Source: Cellvibrio sp. UBA7661
GTDB taxonomy: Bacteria > Pseudomonadota > Gammaproteobacteria > Pseudomonadales > Cellvibrionaceae
Length of the DNA stretch: 64,000 nt
Direction: 5' to 3'
Assembly: GCA_002483365.1 (NCBI GenBank)
Contig: DLHT01000011.1
Coordinates: 333,772 to 397,771 of the forward strand
The translations under genes were made by a program, and so were the position numbers. Positions within the stretch are counted from its first letter, which is position 1. Each line of letters opens with the position of its first letter. The notes under the pieces are model-generated. The model had not been told where the DNA came from, searched no databases, and saw only the letters and a program-made list of their open reading frames with translations. This document shows positions 51,406-60,552 of the stretch, piece by piece.

Positions 51406-52794
51406 ATGTTTGAGAATTTAACTGATCGTTTATCCCATACGCTGCGCAGTATTACAGGCAAGGCTCGTCTGAGTGAAGACAATATCAAAGATGCTTTGCG
51501 TGACGTACGCAAAGCGCTGCTGGAAGCGGATGTGGCCTTACCTGTTGTTAAAGCTTTTATTGATCAGGTGCGTAGCCGTGCTTTGGGGCAGCAGATTAGC
51601 AAAGCGCTCAATCCCGGCCAGCAATTTATCAAGATTGTTGAGGCCGAGTTGGTTGCGACTATGGGGCAGGCGAATGAGTCCCTCAATTTAGCACAGCAGC
51701 CCCCTGCTGTTGTGTTGATGGCTGGCTTGCAGGGTGCGGGTAAAACAACATCGGTTGCTAAATTGGCCCGCTTCCTGAAAGAGCGCGAAAAGAAAAAAGT
51801 GTTAGTGGTCAGTGCAGACGTTTATCGTCCGGCCGCGATCCAGCAGTTGCAAACTTTGGCTAGTGAAGTCGGGGTGGAGTTTTTTCCATCAACTTCTGAA
51901 CAAAAGCCATTGGATATTGCTCGCAGTGCAATTGATCATGCAAAGAAACAATTCTTCGATGTACTGATTGTCGATACTGCAGGTCGCTTGCACGTTGATG
52001 AAGAGCTGATGGGTGAAATTAAAGAGCTTCACGCGGCAATTAATCCTATCGAAACCTTGTTTGTTATTGATGCGATGATTGGTCAGGATGCGGTAAATAC
52101 GGCTAAAGCATTTAACGATGCATTACCGTTGACGGGCGTTATTTTGACCAAAGCTGATGGTGATGCCCGTGGTGGTGCGGCCTTGTCTGTACGTCACATT
52201 ACGGGTAAACCCATCAAGTTCTTGGGGATGGGCGAGAAAGTTGATGCGCTTGAACCTTTTCACCCGGATCGTATTGCGTCGCGCATTCTCGGTATGGGTG
52301 ATGTGCTCTCATTGATTGAACAAGTTGAGCGGAATGTTGATAAAGAAAAAGCAGAAAAATTAATCAAAAAAGTAACCAAAGGTCAAAAATTTGATCTTGA
52401 AGATTTGCGCGACCAACTACAACAAATGCAAAACATGGGTGGTTTGACCTCCATGCTCGATAAGTTGCCTGGTTTGGGTAATGTTGCGCAGATGGCGCAA
52501 TCGGCAAATATGAATAAGCAGTTCAAAACGATGGAAGCTATTATCAGCTCCATGACTCCAGAAGAGCGCCGTAATCCCGATGACTTAAGTGGTTCACGCA
52601 AACGTCGGATTACAGCAGGGTCTGGAACGCAAATTCAGGATCTGAATCGTTTGTTGAAACAGTACAAACAAATGGCAAAAATGATGGGCAAAATGAAAGG
52701 CGGCGGAATGCAAAAAATGATGCGCGGCCTCGGGGGTATGATGCCTGGTGGTGCTCCTTCTGGCGGTATGTTACCTCCGGGTTTCCGTAAGTAA
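51406..52794 (+). CDS. ffh: signal recognition particle GTPase Ffh
   Basis: 462 residues from the ATG at 51406 (MFENLTDRLSHTLR); a start four codons earlier is unlikely. N domain, then the G domain with GLQGAGKTTS (107-116, P loop), DVYRPAAIQQL, DTAGRLHVDEELM, TKADGDARGGAAL, and a methionine-rich M domain from ~330 (MQNMGGLTSMLDKLPGL; MMGKMKGGGMQKMM) that binds 4.5S RNA and signal sequences. Directs membrane proteins to the translocon with FtsY. A strong terminator follows. Confidence 0.97.
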   Translation: MFENLTDRLSHTLRSITGKARLSEDNIKDALRDVRKALLEADVALPVVKAFIDQVRSRALGQQISKALNPGQQFIKIVEAELVATMGQANESLNLAQQPPAVVLMAGLQGAGKTTSVAKLARFLKEREKKKVLVVSADVYRPAAIQQLQTLASEVGVEFFPSTSEQKPLDIARSAIDHAKKQFFDVLIVDTAGRLHVDEELMGEIKELHAAINPIETLFVIDAMIGQDAVNTAKAFNDALPLTGVILTKADGDARGGAALSVRHITGKPIKFLGMGEKVDALEPFHPDRIASRILGMGDVLSLIEQVERNVDKEKAEKLIKKVTKGQKFDLEDLRDQLQQMQNMGGLTSMLDKLPGLGNVAQMAQSANMNKQFKTMEAIISSMTPEERRNPDDLSGSRKRRITAGSGTQIQDLNRLLKQYKQMAKMMGKMKGGGMQKMMRGLGGMMPGGAPSGGMLPPGFRK

Positions 52795-52810
52795 TTTTAT
52801 TGAGAACATT

Positions 52811-52849
52811 AAAACCGTCGTTGATTTAATCAGCGACGGTTTTTTTATG
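52811..52849 (+). terminator. intrinsic terminator between ffh and yjbQ
   Basis: 14-bp stem AAAACCGTCGTTGA / TCAGCGACGGTTTT (one G-T pair), loop TTTAA, then TTTTTT. It works for ffh on the plus strand and has an A-rich left flank that lets it act for the convergent yjbQ. Confidence 0.9.
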
Positions 52850-52852
52850 ATT

Positions 52853-53278
52853 TTAAAAAACTTCACCCTGCAGTGTTAACACTATGCTGCGGCTACCACC
52901 TTGATTTCGGTGCTCACACAAATATATTCCCTGCCAGATACCGATATCCAAACGCCCTTGATAGACAGGAATAGTTAAATTGCAGCCCAAAATACTAGCC
53001 TTCAAGTGCGCAGGAAGGTCATCGCTTCCTTCGTCATTGTGTAAATAATAGTGCTGGTTTTCAGGAACATGCTGGTTGAAAAAACTTTCGAAGTCTTTCC
53101 GAACGGTTGGATCTGCATTTTCGTTGATTGTCAGCGATGCCGATGTATGTTTGATAAAGACATTCAACAAGCCAACCTGATAGGTTGTTAATTCCGGAAT
53201 GTTGGCGAGGATTTCATCTGTTATCAAATGAAATCCTCGCGCACGTGCTTTCAAACGAAACTCTTTTCGTAGCCACAT
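52853..53278 (-). CDS. yjbQ: YjbQ family protein (UPF0047, thiamine phosphate synthase-like)
   Basis: 141 residues. Family hallmarks: GFHLITDEILANIPE, FIKHTSASLTINENADPTVRKDFESFF (the conserved His/Asn cluster) and GIWQGIYLCEHRNQGGSR near the C-terminus. Members are homotrimers with a weak thiamine phosphate synthase activity; the true role is unsettled. Its stop lies 3 bases past the terminator and its start is 10 bp after the HopJ-family gene, with which it forms an operon. Confidence 0.9.
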   Translation of the reverse strand: MWLRKEFRLKARARGFHLITDEILANIPELTTYQVGLLNVFIKHTSASLTINENADPTVRKDFESFFNQHVPENQHYYLHNDEGSDDLPAHLKASILGCNLTIPVYQGRLDIGIWQGIYLCEHRNQGGSRSIVLTLQGEVF

Positions 53279-53287
53279 GTTTTCAGC

Positions 53288-53644
53288 TTAATTGTTAGTG
53301 TTTTTTAAGTGAAGCGCCGGAGCGTCAAATGCAATTCCTTCCCATCCATATTGAATAAAATTGCGGATATTTTGATGATCTTCTGCTTCAGGGTGTTGAA
53401 GCACATCGATACGATAATAATCCCCAAAACAAGCCAATGTTTGTGCAACTGATAGGCCTTGTAATTGCGCAAATGAAAATAGTTTGCATGAGCCTGAGTT
53501 TTGGCCTGCTTGATTCATTAGTTTGCCATTTTTAAACGCTGTTGGTGTGAACTCATAAAGGCTTTCAATGATAGCCATAGTGTCAGAAAATTGAATCAAT
53601 TCAGGTGTTGTATTAAGTTTTTCAATAAAGGTATGAATGCTCAT
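53288..53644 (-). CDS. HopJ-family protein (type III effector-like name, housekeeping role likely)
   Basis: 118 residues matching the HopJ family: TIEKL-like start (IHTFIEKLNTTPELIQFSDTMAIIESLYEFTPTAFKNGK), NQAGQNSGSCKLFSFAQLQGLS and the end TRNFIQYGW-like IRNFIQYGWEGIAFD. The name comes from a Pseudomonas syringae effector screen, but the family is widespread in free-living marine and soil gammaproteobacteria that have no type III system, so an effector role here is doubtful. No secretion signal or type III genes are nearby. Confidence 0.85.
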   Translation of the reverse strand: MSIHTFIEKLNTTPELIQFSDTMAIIESLYEFTPTAFKNGKLMNQAGQNSGSCKLFSFAQLQGLSVAQTLACFGDYYRIDVLQHPEAEDHQNIRNFIQYGWEGIAFDAPALHLKNTNN

Positions 53645-53780
53645 TTTGATGACTCGACATGGATAACAGTAAGGTGAAATCTTATTTTACCTTTTGTTAG
53701 ACAAAAAGAATAATTGGCTGGTTGTTCGTGTTTAATTGCGCTATGGTTATTTCATATAGGTTATTCTTTTTGTGATGATC

Positions 53781-55472
53781 ATGTCTAAAAAACGTCCCAT
53801 TTATATTCCCTTTGCTGGTCCTGCATTACTGGAAGCTCCTTTGTTGAATAAGGGGAGTGCATTCACGCTACGTGAGCGGCAACAATTTAATCTTGAAGGC
53901 TTGTTGCCTTATAAAATTGAAGCTATTGAGGAGCAGGAAGCCCGTGTTTATCAGCAGCTCCGTTCGTTTGAATCTGCGATAGATAAACATATTTATTTAC
54001 GCAATATTCAGGATACAAACGAAACTGTGTATTTTCGTTTGGTGACTGAGCATCTCACAGAAATCATGCCGTTAATTTACACTCCGACTGTGGGTTTGGC
54101 TTGTCAGCAGTTTTCAAAAATTTATCGACGCAAACGTGGCTTATTTATTTCTTACCCTGATCGTGATCGTATTGATGACATGCTACAGAATGCTACCAAG
54201 CAAAATGTGAAAGTGATTGTTGTGACAGATGGCGAGCGCATTCTGGGGTTGGGGGATCAGGGAATTGGTGGAATGGGGATTCCCATTGGTAAGCTTGCAC
54301 TCTACACCGCTTGCGGTGGAATAAGCCCAGCCTATACGTTGCCTATAACCCTGGATGTAGGGACTAATAATCAAGCATTGCTTGATGATCCAATGTATAT
54401 GGGGTGGCGGAATCCGCGTATTAGTGGTGATGATTACTATCAGTTTATTGATGAGTTTATCCAAGCAATAAAGATGCGCTGGCCGAATGTTTTGTTGCAA
54501 TTTGAGGATTTTGCACAAGAGCATGCAACGCCATTATTAAATCGCTATCGCGATCAATTGTGCTGTTTTAATGATGATATTCAAGGAACTGCGGCGGTTG
54601 CTGTTGGAACCTTAATGGCTGCATGCAGAGCCAAAGGTGAACGCCTTACTGATCAGCGCATTGTATTTGCTGGCGCGGGTTCTGCCGGTTGCGGTATAGC
54701 AGATCAAATTGTTAAGCAAATGGTGAGTGAAGGTATCAGTGCACAAGAAGCGCTATCCAAAATATTTTTAATCAGCAAAGATGGTTTGTTGCGTCCTGGC
54801 TCATCGGGGCTGTATGACTTTCAGATTCCGTTTTGTACGCCTGATGAGATTACCAAGAATTGGACTTTAAAAACCAATGACAAGGTAATTGGTTTATATG
54901 ATGTAGTTGCGAATGTTAAGCCCAGTATCTTGATCGGTGTTTCTGGCCAAGCCGGCTTGTTTACCAAAGCCGTTGTAGAACAAATGAGTATGTATTGTGA
55001 GCGGCCGTTAATATTGCCGCTTTCCAATCCTACATCCCAGGCGGAAGCCCAGCCTGTCGATTTATTGCGCTGGACAGCGGGTAAAGCGATGGTAGCAACA
55101 GGAAGTCCATTTCCTGCGGTCGATATGGGTGATCAGGTGTACGAGATTGCCCAATGCAACAACAGCTATATTTTTCCCGGCATTGGCTTGGGCGTCATCG
55201 CTGCTAAAGCAACTCGCATTACAGATAAGATGATGATGGCCGCCAGTAAAGCACTGGCGGATGCTTCGCCATTAGCTCAAATGGGGAAGGGGGCGCTTTT
55301 GCCATCGCTGGAGGCTATCCGCGATGTTAGCAAAGTGATCGCCAAGGCAGTTGTTCTACAGGCATTCGATGATGGCGTAGCATTACCCATTCCTTTGGAT
55401 ATGATCGATGGAAAGATTGAGCAGCATTTTTGGCAGCCCGAGTACCGGGAGTATCGCCGTACTTCTTTCTAA
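53781..55472 (+). CDS. maeA: NAD-dependent malic enzyme
   Basis: About 563 residues; starts at 53772 (GTG), 53775 or 53781 are all possible and none has a clear ribosome site. Decarboxylates malate to pyruvate. Signatures: PLIYTPTVGLACQQFS (~103), GERILGLGDQGIGGMGIPIGKLALYTACGG (~155), FNDDIQGTAAV (~255), an NAD motif FAGAGSAGCGIADQIV (~300), and SRPTSQAEA-like LSNPTSQAEAQP. The long form (~565) corresponds to SfcA/MaeA rather than MaeB. Alone on its transcript. Confidence 0.93.
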   Translation: MSKKRPIYIPFAGPALLEAPLLNKGSAFTLRERQQFNLEGLLPYKIEAIEEQEARVYQQLRSFESAIDKHIYLRNIQDTNETVYFRLVTEHLTEIMPLIYTPTVGLACQQFSKIYRRKRGLFISYPDRDRIDDMLQNATKQNVKVIVVTDGERILGLGDQGIGGMGIPIGKLALYTACGGISPAYTLPITLDVGTNNQALLDDPMYMGWRNPRISGDDYYQFIDEFIQAIKMRWPNVLLQFEDFAQEHATPLLNRYRDQLCCFNDDIQGTAAVAVGTLMAACRAKGERLTDQRIVFAGAGSAGCGIADQIVKQMVSEGISAQEALSKIFLISKDGLLRPGSSGLYDFQIPFCTPDEITKNWTLKTNDKVIGLYDVVANVKPSILIGVSGQAGLFTKAVVEQMSMYCERPLILPLSNPTSQAEAQPVDLLRWTAGKAMVATGSPFPAVDMGDQVYEIAQCNNSYIFPGIGLGVIAAKATRITDKMMMAASKALADASPLAQMGKGALLPSLEAIRDVSKVIAKAVVLQAFDDGVALPIPLDMIDGKIEQHFWQPEYREYRRTSF

Positions 55473-55518
55473 CTGAAGCTGTGAGCTTAATCCAACATGC
55501 TTTAAGAGCGTGCAATTT

Positions 55519-55847
55519 TTACCTCATGGTTAATGTGTTAGGCTTTGGTGATGTTTTGGCTTGAATATCTCCCAAAACTGATCCATAAAGAATATCAATA
55601 GAGCCTATAACTTTTTTTGCCTGAGTAATTCTACGTATAAGGGAGTGACAACTGGTCTCATCGACCATAAAATCACCTGCCATTACATATATGATGAATT
55701 AAGTGCCATTCTTGCTATCGTTTCTGTGTGAGCTGATGCAAAATAGGCACTAGCGGAAGGAACGGGCTCTGTAAAGACAATATCAGGGCAGTTTGTACGT
55801 GGGGAGACGGCAAAAATGCTGCGGCCATTTAAATAGGGCAGCAGCAT
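55519..55847 (-). other. two coupled 54-codon ORFs, unknown or split gene remnant
   Basis: Below the size usually called: 55683-55847 (54 residues, MLLPYLNGRSIFAVSP...ending NSSYM) and 55519-55683 (54 residues, MAGDFMVDETSCHSL...ending PNTLTMR). Stop and start overlap in TAATG at 55681-55685. The first has no good ribosome site but its composition looks coding. They could be translationally coupled small proteins or one ~110-residue gene split by a frameshift. No homology recognised; a chance ORF pair is not excluded. The 457-bp gap 55473-55929 otherwise shows only AT-rich upstream sequence for the next gene. Confidence 0.3.
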
Positions 55848-55929
55848 AGTGATGTATCAATTTATGCTTAACCTTAACCTAATTTATAGCTTTTTAATCG
55901 ACCTGAGTTGTTCGATAAAGGACTAAAAC

Positions 55930-56292
55930 ATGGATTTCCTTTCTGCACAAAAGTATTTATTAACCAAGCATCAAGCTAAAGAGATGTTCCCCTCTGGCCC
56001 TGATATGGCGGTGTATAAAGTCTGTCATAAAATGTTTGCCACCCTGACTGCTGAGGGCGGTGTTCCGCGAGTAAGCCTGAAATGCGATCCTGATTTGGCA
56101 CTTCAATTGCGTGAGCAGTATCCTGCAGTTCGCCCTGGTTTTCAGATGAATAAAAAACATTGGAACACCATCATTCTTGATGGATCTGTTCCTACAGAAC
56201 AAATTCAGCGCATGATTGATCATTCATATCAGTTGATCGTTGATAATTTGCCCACGCTTGAGCGCGAGCAGTTACTGGCATCCAAAAAATAA
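55930..56292 (+). CDS. MmcQ/YjbR family protein
   Basis: 120 residues. Double-wing DNA-binding-like fold of the YjbR family: KVCHKMFATLTAEGGVPRVSLKCDPDLALQLREQYPAVRPGFQMNKKHW..TIILDGSVP follows the family pattern (Y.gKmF..l, lK...l....y p....y.mnkkhW). The function is unknown; binding to DNA is suggested by structure of homologues only. Good spacing from the preceding region. A weak GC-rich hairpin (56302-56324) follows. Confidence 0.88.
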   Translation: MDFLSAQKYLLTKHQAKEMFPSGPDMAVYKVCHKMFATLTAEGGVPRVSLKCDPDLALQLREQYPAVRPGFQMNKKHWNTIILDGSVPTEQIQRMIDHSYQLIVDNLPTLEREQLLASKK

Positions 56293-56383
56293 GCTTTAGT
56301 GTGCACCGGGCGTAGCTCGGTGCAGCGATTGTCTCTGCTTTCATTATTATCATCATGATCTCCTTCGCTCAGTGGAGCCTTGC

Positions 56384-56929
56384 ATGACAGTTCACTCAGA
56401 TACGCGTGAGTTGGTGTCTACAGGTGCGTTCGATGTTGCATTGGGCGAGGTCGGTATTCGTTTGAAGCTACTAAGAGAAGCCTGCGGATATTCCCAGCGT
56501 GAGATTGCCAAGCGTGCGGGGCTGACCAATAGTAGCATTTCGATTATTGAGCAAGGGCAGGTGAGCCCCAGTGTTCAATCTCTTGGTCGTATACTTGCGG
56601 CACTTCCAATTACCCTGACCGATTTTTTTGCTTTTACTCTTCCCTCGATGGACTCCGTCCAGCATAAACCCTCTGTGCTCGCGCATCAGTTGGATGTACG
56701 TATTCAGGAGTTGCCTGCTGAACAGGCCACTCCTTTCCGTGTCATGCCGGTAGATTTGTCCGGTGTCCTCACTCAAGGCGAGATGCTGCTAATTACATTA
56801 GAGGCAGAATCTCGTCTAAAAGTGGGGGATAACTTCTACATTCCTGCACACCAGTGTTATCGTTTGGTAAATTCCTCTATTCATCCTGCACGACTATTTC
56901 TTTGCTCGCTTTTTGCGCATAAGTCCTGA
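56384..56929 (+). CDS. XRE-family regulator with C-terminal cupin domain
   Basis: 181 residues from the ATG at 56384 (TGGAG six bases upstream). N-terminal HTH_3: GIRLKLLREACGYSQREIAKRAGLTNSSISIIEQGQVSPSVQSLGRILAAL (~24-75), then a cupin-2 domain (~105-178) with QGEMLLITLEAESRLKVGDNFYIPAHQCYRLVNSS. This PuuR/SutR-like architecture senses small ligands (polyamines, amino acids). It lies 122 bp before fadBA on the same strand, and may regulate that operon, though PuuR-type links to polyamine genes elsewhere in the window cannot be excluded. Confidence 0.85.
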   Translation: MTVHSDTRELVSTGAFDVALGEVGIRLKLLREACGYSQREIAKRAGLTNSSISIIEQGQVSPSVQSLGRILAALPITLTDFFAFTLPSMDSVQHKPSVLAHQLDVRIQELPAEQATPFRVMPVDLSGVLTQGEMLLITLEAESRLKVGDNFYIPAHQCYRLVNSSIHPARLFLCSLFAHKS

Positions 56930-57051
56930 TTTTTAGGCGTTTTTGTACGTTATTCACCAGCTGCTTGCACTCCCATAAGGCAAGTCTGCATCAGCCTGCT
57001 ACACTCAAAACCAGATTTCCCTCCTCGTTCCATCAGAAAGAGAGATTAATT

Positions 57052-59199
57052 ATGTTCCAAGGACAAGCCCTAAAGGTTTCACTGTTGCCTGATGGCATCG
57101 CTGAACTTACCTTCGATTTACAAGGCGAATCAGTCAACAAATTCAGTTTGCTTGTGGTGTCTGAACTGCAACAAGTGCTTGATTTACTGGAGAGTGCGAA
57201 AAACATAAAGGGGTTGCTGATCAGTAGCGCCAAAGACGTTTTTATTGTGGGTGCCGATATTATGGAGTTCGGTGCGGTGTTTGCTGCCGGCCCCGATCAG
57301 ATTACTGGCCATCTGGCGACTAACAACCGTAACTTTTGCCGTTTGGAAGATTTGCCCTTTCCAACTGTCGTTGCAATTAATGGTTTTGCGCTGGGCGGCG
57401 GATTGGAGTTTTGTTTGTCGTGCGATTATCGCATCGCCAGTACTGCTGCCAAAGTTGGTTTGCCCGAAACCAAATTGGGGATTATTCCCGGTTGGGGCGG
57501 CACTGTACGTTTGCCGCGCGTAGCAGGATTGGACACAGCTGTTGAGTGGATTGCTGCAGGTAAAGAAAACGATGCTGAAACTGCGCTGATTGCTCGTGTG
57601 GTTGATGCGGTTGTGGAGCCAGCCAAACTGCGGGATGCTGCACTGAATTGTTTGCAGCAATGTATTGACGGTAAATTTGATTATCAGTCTCGTCGTGCAC
57701 AGAAAAAAGCGCCACTTAAATTAAATTTCATTGAATCCATGATGGCTTTTGAAACCTCGAAAGCCTTTGTAGGTGCTCAAGCTGGGCGTAATTATCCTGC
57801 ACCGGTGACTGCAATAAAATCCATGCAAAAAGCAGCAGATAAAGGCCGTGATGAAGCGCTGCAAATTGAAGCTGACGGGTTTGCCAAAATGGCGCAAACA
57901 CCCGTAGCCCAATCGTTAGTGGGGATTTTTATTAACGAGCAAATGCTGGGTAAAAAAGCTAAGGGTTGGGAGAAAAAAGCAGATAAAAAAATCGCGCGTG
58001 CTGCAGTATTGGGTGCTGGAATCATGGGTGGGGGTATCGCTTATCAATCTGCACTCAAAGGCGTGCCAATTAAAATGAAAGATATTGCTCAAGCTGGAAT
58101 CGATTTGGGCTTGTCTGAAGCAAACAAACTATTAAGTAAACGTGTTGAACGCAAAAAGCTGACACCAGTAGAAATGGGTAATGTACTTAATCGCATTGAG
58201 CCTGCGTTGACATATGATGGTTTTGATCATGTCGATATTGTTGTCGAAGCGGTTGTTGAAAATCCAAAAGTGAAAAAATCTGTCCTTGCTGAAGTAGAAA
58301 CCAAGGTCAGCAATGACACAGTTATCGCGTCAAATACCTCGACTATTTCAATCAGTTACTTGGCTGAAGATTTAGCGCGTCCTGAAAACTTCTGTGGCAT
58401 GCACTTTTTTAATCCTGTGCACATGATGCCGTTGGTCGAAGTTATTCGCGGTAAAAAAACATCTGATAACGCGGTTGCCCGTACAGTAGCTTATGCAAAT
58501 GCTATGGGTAAAAAACCGATCGTCGTAAAAGATTGCCCCGGGTTTTTGGTAAACCGCGTACTGTTTCCTTATTTGGCTGGTTTTGCGATGCTGCTTCGCG
58601 ATGGCGTTGATTATCATCGCATCGATAAAATCATGGAAACATGGGGTTGGCCGATGGGGCCTGCATACTTGCTTGACGTTGTAGGGATAGATACTGCTGT
58701 GCACGCTGAAAAAGTAATGGCGAATGGTTTTCCTGACCGCATGCAACGTGATTTTACCTCTTGTACTGATGCGCTGTTTGCTGCAGGCCGTTTAGGCCAG
58801 AAAAACGAAAAAGGTTTTTATAACTACGAGTTAGACAAAAAAGGCAAACCCGCCAAAGTTCCGGCAACAGAAGTGGCTGAGATTCTCAAGCCTACCATTC
58901 AGGGTGCAATAGAAATTACCGATGAAGATATTATTGCGCGCATGATGATTCCGATGGCAACTGAATTAACACGTTGCCTTGATGAGGGGATTGTTGAGAC
59001 AGCTGCTGAAGCAGATATGGCATTGGTCTATGGAACGGGCTTCCCTCCATTCCGTGGCGGTGTTTTCCGTTGGATTGATTCTATTGGAGCACAAACGTTT
59101 TGTGATATGGCTGCAAAATTTACTGCGCTGGGTGCGCTCTACCAAGCTCCTGATAGCTTGAAAGCAAAAGCCGCCAACAACCAAAAATTTTACGGCTAA
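57052..59199 (+). CDS. fadB: multifunctional fatty acid oxidation complex subunit alpha
   Basis: 715 residues from the ATG at 57052; 29 upstream codons in frame are discarded because AAAGAGAG lies just before this ATG and MFQGQALKVSLLPDG matches FadB. N-terminal enoyl-CoA hydratase domain (INGFALGGGLEFCLSCDYR; LGIIPGWGGTVRLPR), then L-3-hydroxyacyl-CoA dehydrogenase with GAGIMGGGIAYQSALKG (~321) and CGMHFFNPVHMMPLVEVI (catalytic His). C-terminal ending PPFRGGVFRW. Forms the alpha2beta2 beta-oxidation complex with FadA encoded 12 bp downstream. Confidence 0.95.
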   Translation: MFQGQALKVSLLPDGIAELTFDLQGESVNKFSLLVVSELQQVLDLLESAKNIKGLLISSAKDVFIVGADIMEFGAVFAAGPDQITGHLATNNRNFCRLEDLPFPTVVAINGFALGGGLEFCLSCDYRIASTAAKVGLPETKLGIIPGWGGTVRLPRVAGLDTAVEWIAAGKENDAETALIARVVDAVVEPAKLRDAALNCLQQCIDGKFDYQSRRAQKKAPLKLNFIESMMAFETSKAFVGAQAGRNYPAPVTAIKSMQKAADKGRDEALQIEADGFAKMAQTPVAQSLVGIFINEQMLGKKAKGWEKKADKKIARAAVLGAGIMGGGIAYQSALKGVPIKMKDIAQAGIDLGLSEANKLLSKRVERKKLTPVEMGNVLNRIEPALTYDGFDHVDIVVEAVVENPKVKKSVLAEVETKVSNDTVIASNTSTISISYLAEDLARPENFCGMHFFNPVHMMPLVEVIRGKKTSDNAVARTVAYANAMGKKPIVVKDCPGFLVNRVLFPYLAGFAMLLRDGVDYHRIDKIMETWGWPMGPAYLLDVVGIDTAVHAEKVMANGFPDRMQRDFTSCTDALFAAGRLGQKNEKGFYNYELDKKGKPAKVPATEVAEILKPTIQGAIEITDEDIIARMMIPMATELTRCLDEGIVETAAEADMALVYGTGFPPFRGGVFRWIDSIGAQTFCDMAAKFTALGALYQAPDSLKAKAANNQKFYG

Positions 59200-59211
59200 G
59201 GAGATACGATA

Positions 59212-60390
59212 ATGAGCTTACAACCACGCGATGCCGTCATCGTTGATTATGCACGTAGCGCCATGGGGCGCTCAAAAAACGGCTGCTTTCGTCATATGCG
59301 GGCCGATGATATTTCTGCGGCGATTATTAAAGGTTTATTGGCGCGCAACCCCAGCCTTGACCCCAATACAATTGATGATTTGCTTTGGGGTTGTGTCATG
59401 CAGCGAGAAGAGCAGGCTTTTAATATTGCACGCAATATTTTGTTGCTTGCCGGTTTGCCGCACACCATTCCCGCACAAACCATCAATCGTTTGTGTGGAT
59501 CTTCTATGTCGGCATTACACACAGCTACCGTTAACATCCGTGCGGGGCAGGGCGATGTTTATCTGATTGGCGGCGTTGAGCACATGGGGCATTTGCCCAT
59601 GTATGAATCTGTTAGCATCAATCCGCTGTTAGGCCTATCCGTTGCCAAAGCGGCGGGTAATATGGGTATGACTGCCGAGTATCTGGCACTTTTGCACGGA
59701 ATCAATCGTCAACAGATGGATGAGTTCGGGGCGCGCTCTCACCAACTTGCTGCTAAAGCTCGCGAACTGGGTAAATTCAGTCGTGAAATTATTGCTGTTG
59801 ATGGCCATAACGCGGATGGCTTCTTGATGTCAGTTGATCAGGATGAAACTATTCGTCCCGAAACTACGGCAGAAGCACTATCAAAATTACCTCCGGTATT
59901 TGATCCTAAGAATGGGCAGGTAACAGCGGGAACGTCTTCCCAACTCAGTGATGGTGCGTCGGTGATGTTGGTGATGTCGGCTGAGCGCGCAAAATCACTG
60001 GGTTTGAAGCCTATTGCAAAAGTAGTGTCTTTGGGGCTGGCAGGCGTGGATCCTTCAATTATGGGTTATGGCCCTGTACCTTCTACAGAAAAAGCGCTTA
60101 AAGCGGCTAACCTCACCATAGACGATATCGACGCGGTAGAGTTAAACGAGGCATTTGCCGCGCAAGCCTTACCCGTGCTGAAAGACTTGAAGTTGCTCGA
60201 TGTGATGAATGATAAAGTGAATCTTCATGGCGGTGCGATTGCGCTGGGTCATCCATTTGGATGTTCAGGGACGCGTATTACTGGATCTCTATTAACGGTA
60301 ATGCAAGACAGGGATTTGAATCTGGGTGTATCGACCATGTGTATTGGATTGGGCCAGGGAATCACTACGGTATTGGAGCGTCTCAATTAA
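59212..60390 (+). CDS. fadA: 3-ketoacyl-CoA thiolase, FadA beta subunit
   Basis: 392 residues. Thiolytic cleavage step of beta-oxidation. Catalytic Cys95 in NRLCGSSMSALHTA, His347 in GGAIALGHPFGCSG, and Cys377 in TMCIGLGQG. N-terminus RDAVIVDYARSAMGRSKNG and CVMQREEQAFNIARN are characteristic of proteobacterial FadA. Good ribosome site AAGGAG. A perfect terminator follows the gene, so fadBA is closed at the 3' end. Confidence 0.96.
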   Translation: MSLQPRDAVIVDYARSAMGRSKNGCFRHMRADDISAAIIKGLLARNPSLDPNTIDDLLWGCVMQREEQAFNIARNILLLAGLPHTIPAQTINRLCGSSMSALHTATVNIRAGQGDVYLIGGVEHMGHLPMYESVSINPLLGLSVAKAAGNMGMTAEYLALLHGINRQQMDEFGARSHQLAAKARELGKFSREIIAVDGHNADGFLMSVDQDETIRPETTAEALSKLPPVFDPKNGQVTAGTSSQLSDGASVMLVMSAERAKSLGLKPIAKVVSLGLAGVDPSIMGYGPVPSTEKALKAANLTIDDIDAVELNEAFAAQALPVLKDLKLLDVMNDKVNLHGGAIALGHPFGCSGTRITGSLLTVMQDRDLNLGVSTMCIGLGQGITTVLERLN

Positions 60391-60412
60391 TTTACTCGTT
60401 GCACTTGGTATT

Positions 60413-60441
60413 AAAGGCCGGCAATTGCCGGCCTTTTTGTT
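60413..60441 (+). terminator. intrinsic terminator after fadBA
   Basis: Perfect 10-bp stem AAAGGCCGGC / GCCGGCCTTT with loop AATT, followed by TTGTTTTT. Confidence 0.92.
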
Positions 60442-60552
60442 TTTATCGTCTTGTTGTTGCCCCGATTTTTAGAAATACAACCAACTCATTGCTCCCAAAT
60501 CATTTAGTCGTGTCTGGTAAACTATTTATTTCTTCATAGCTGGATAATCTGT

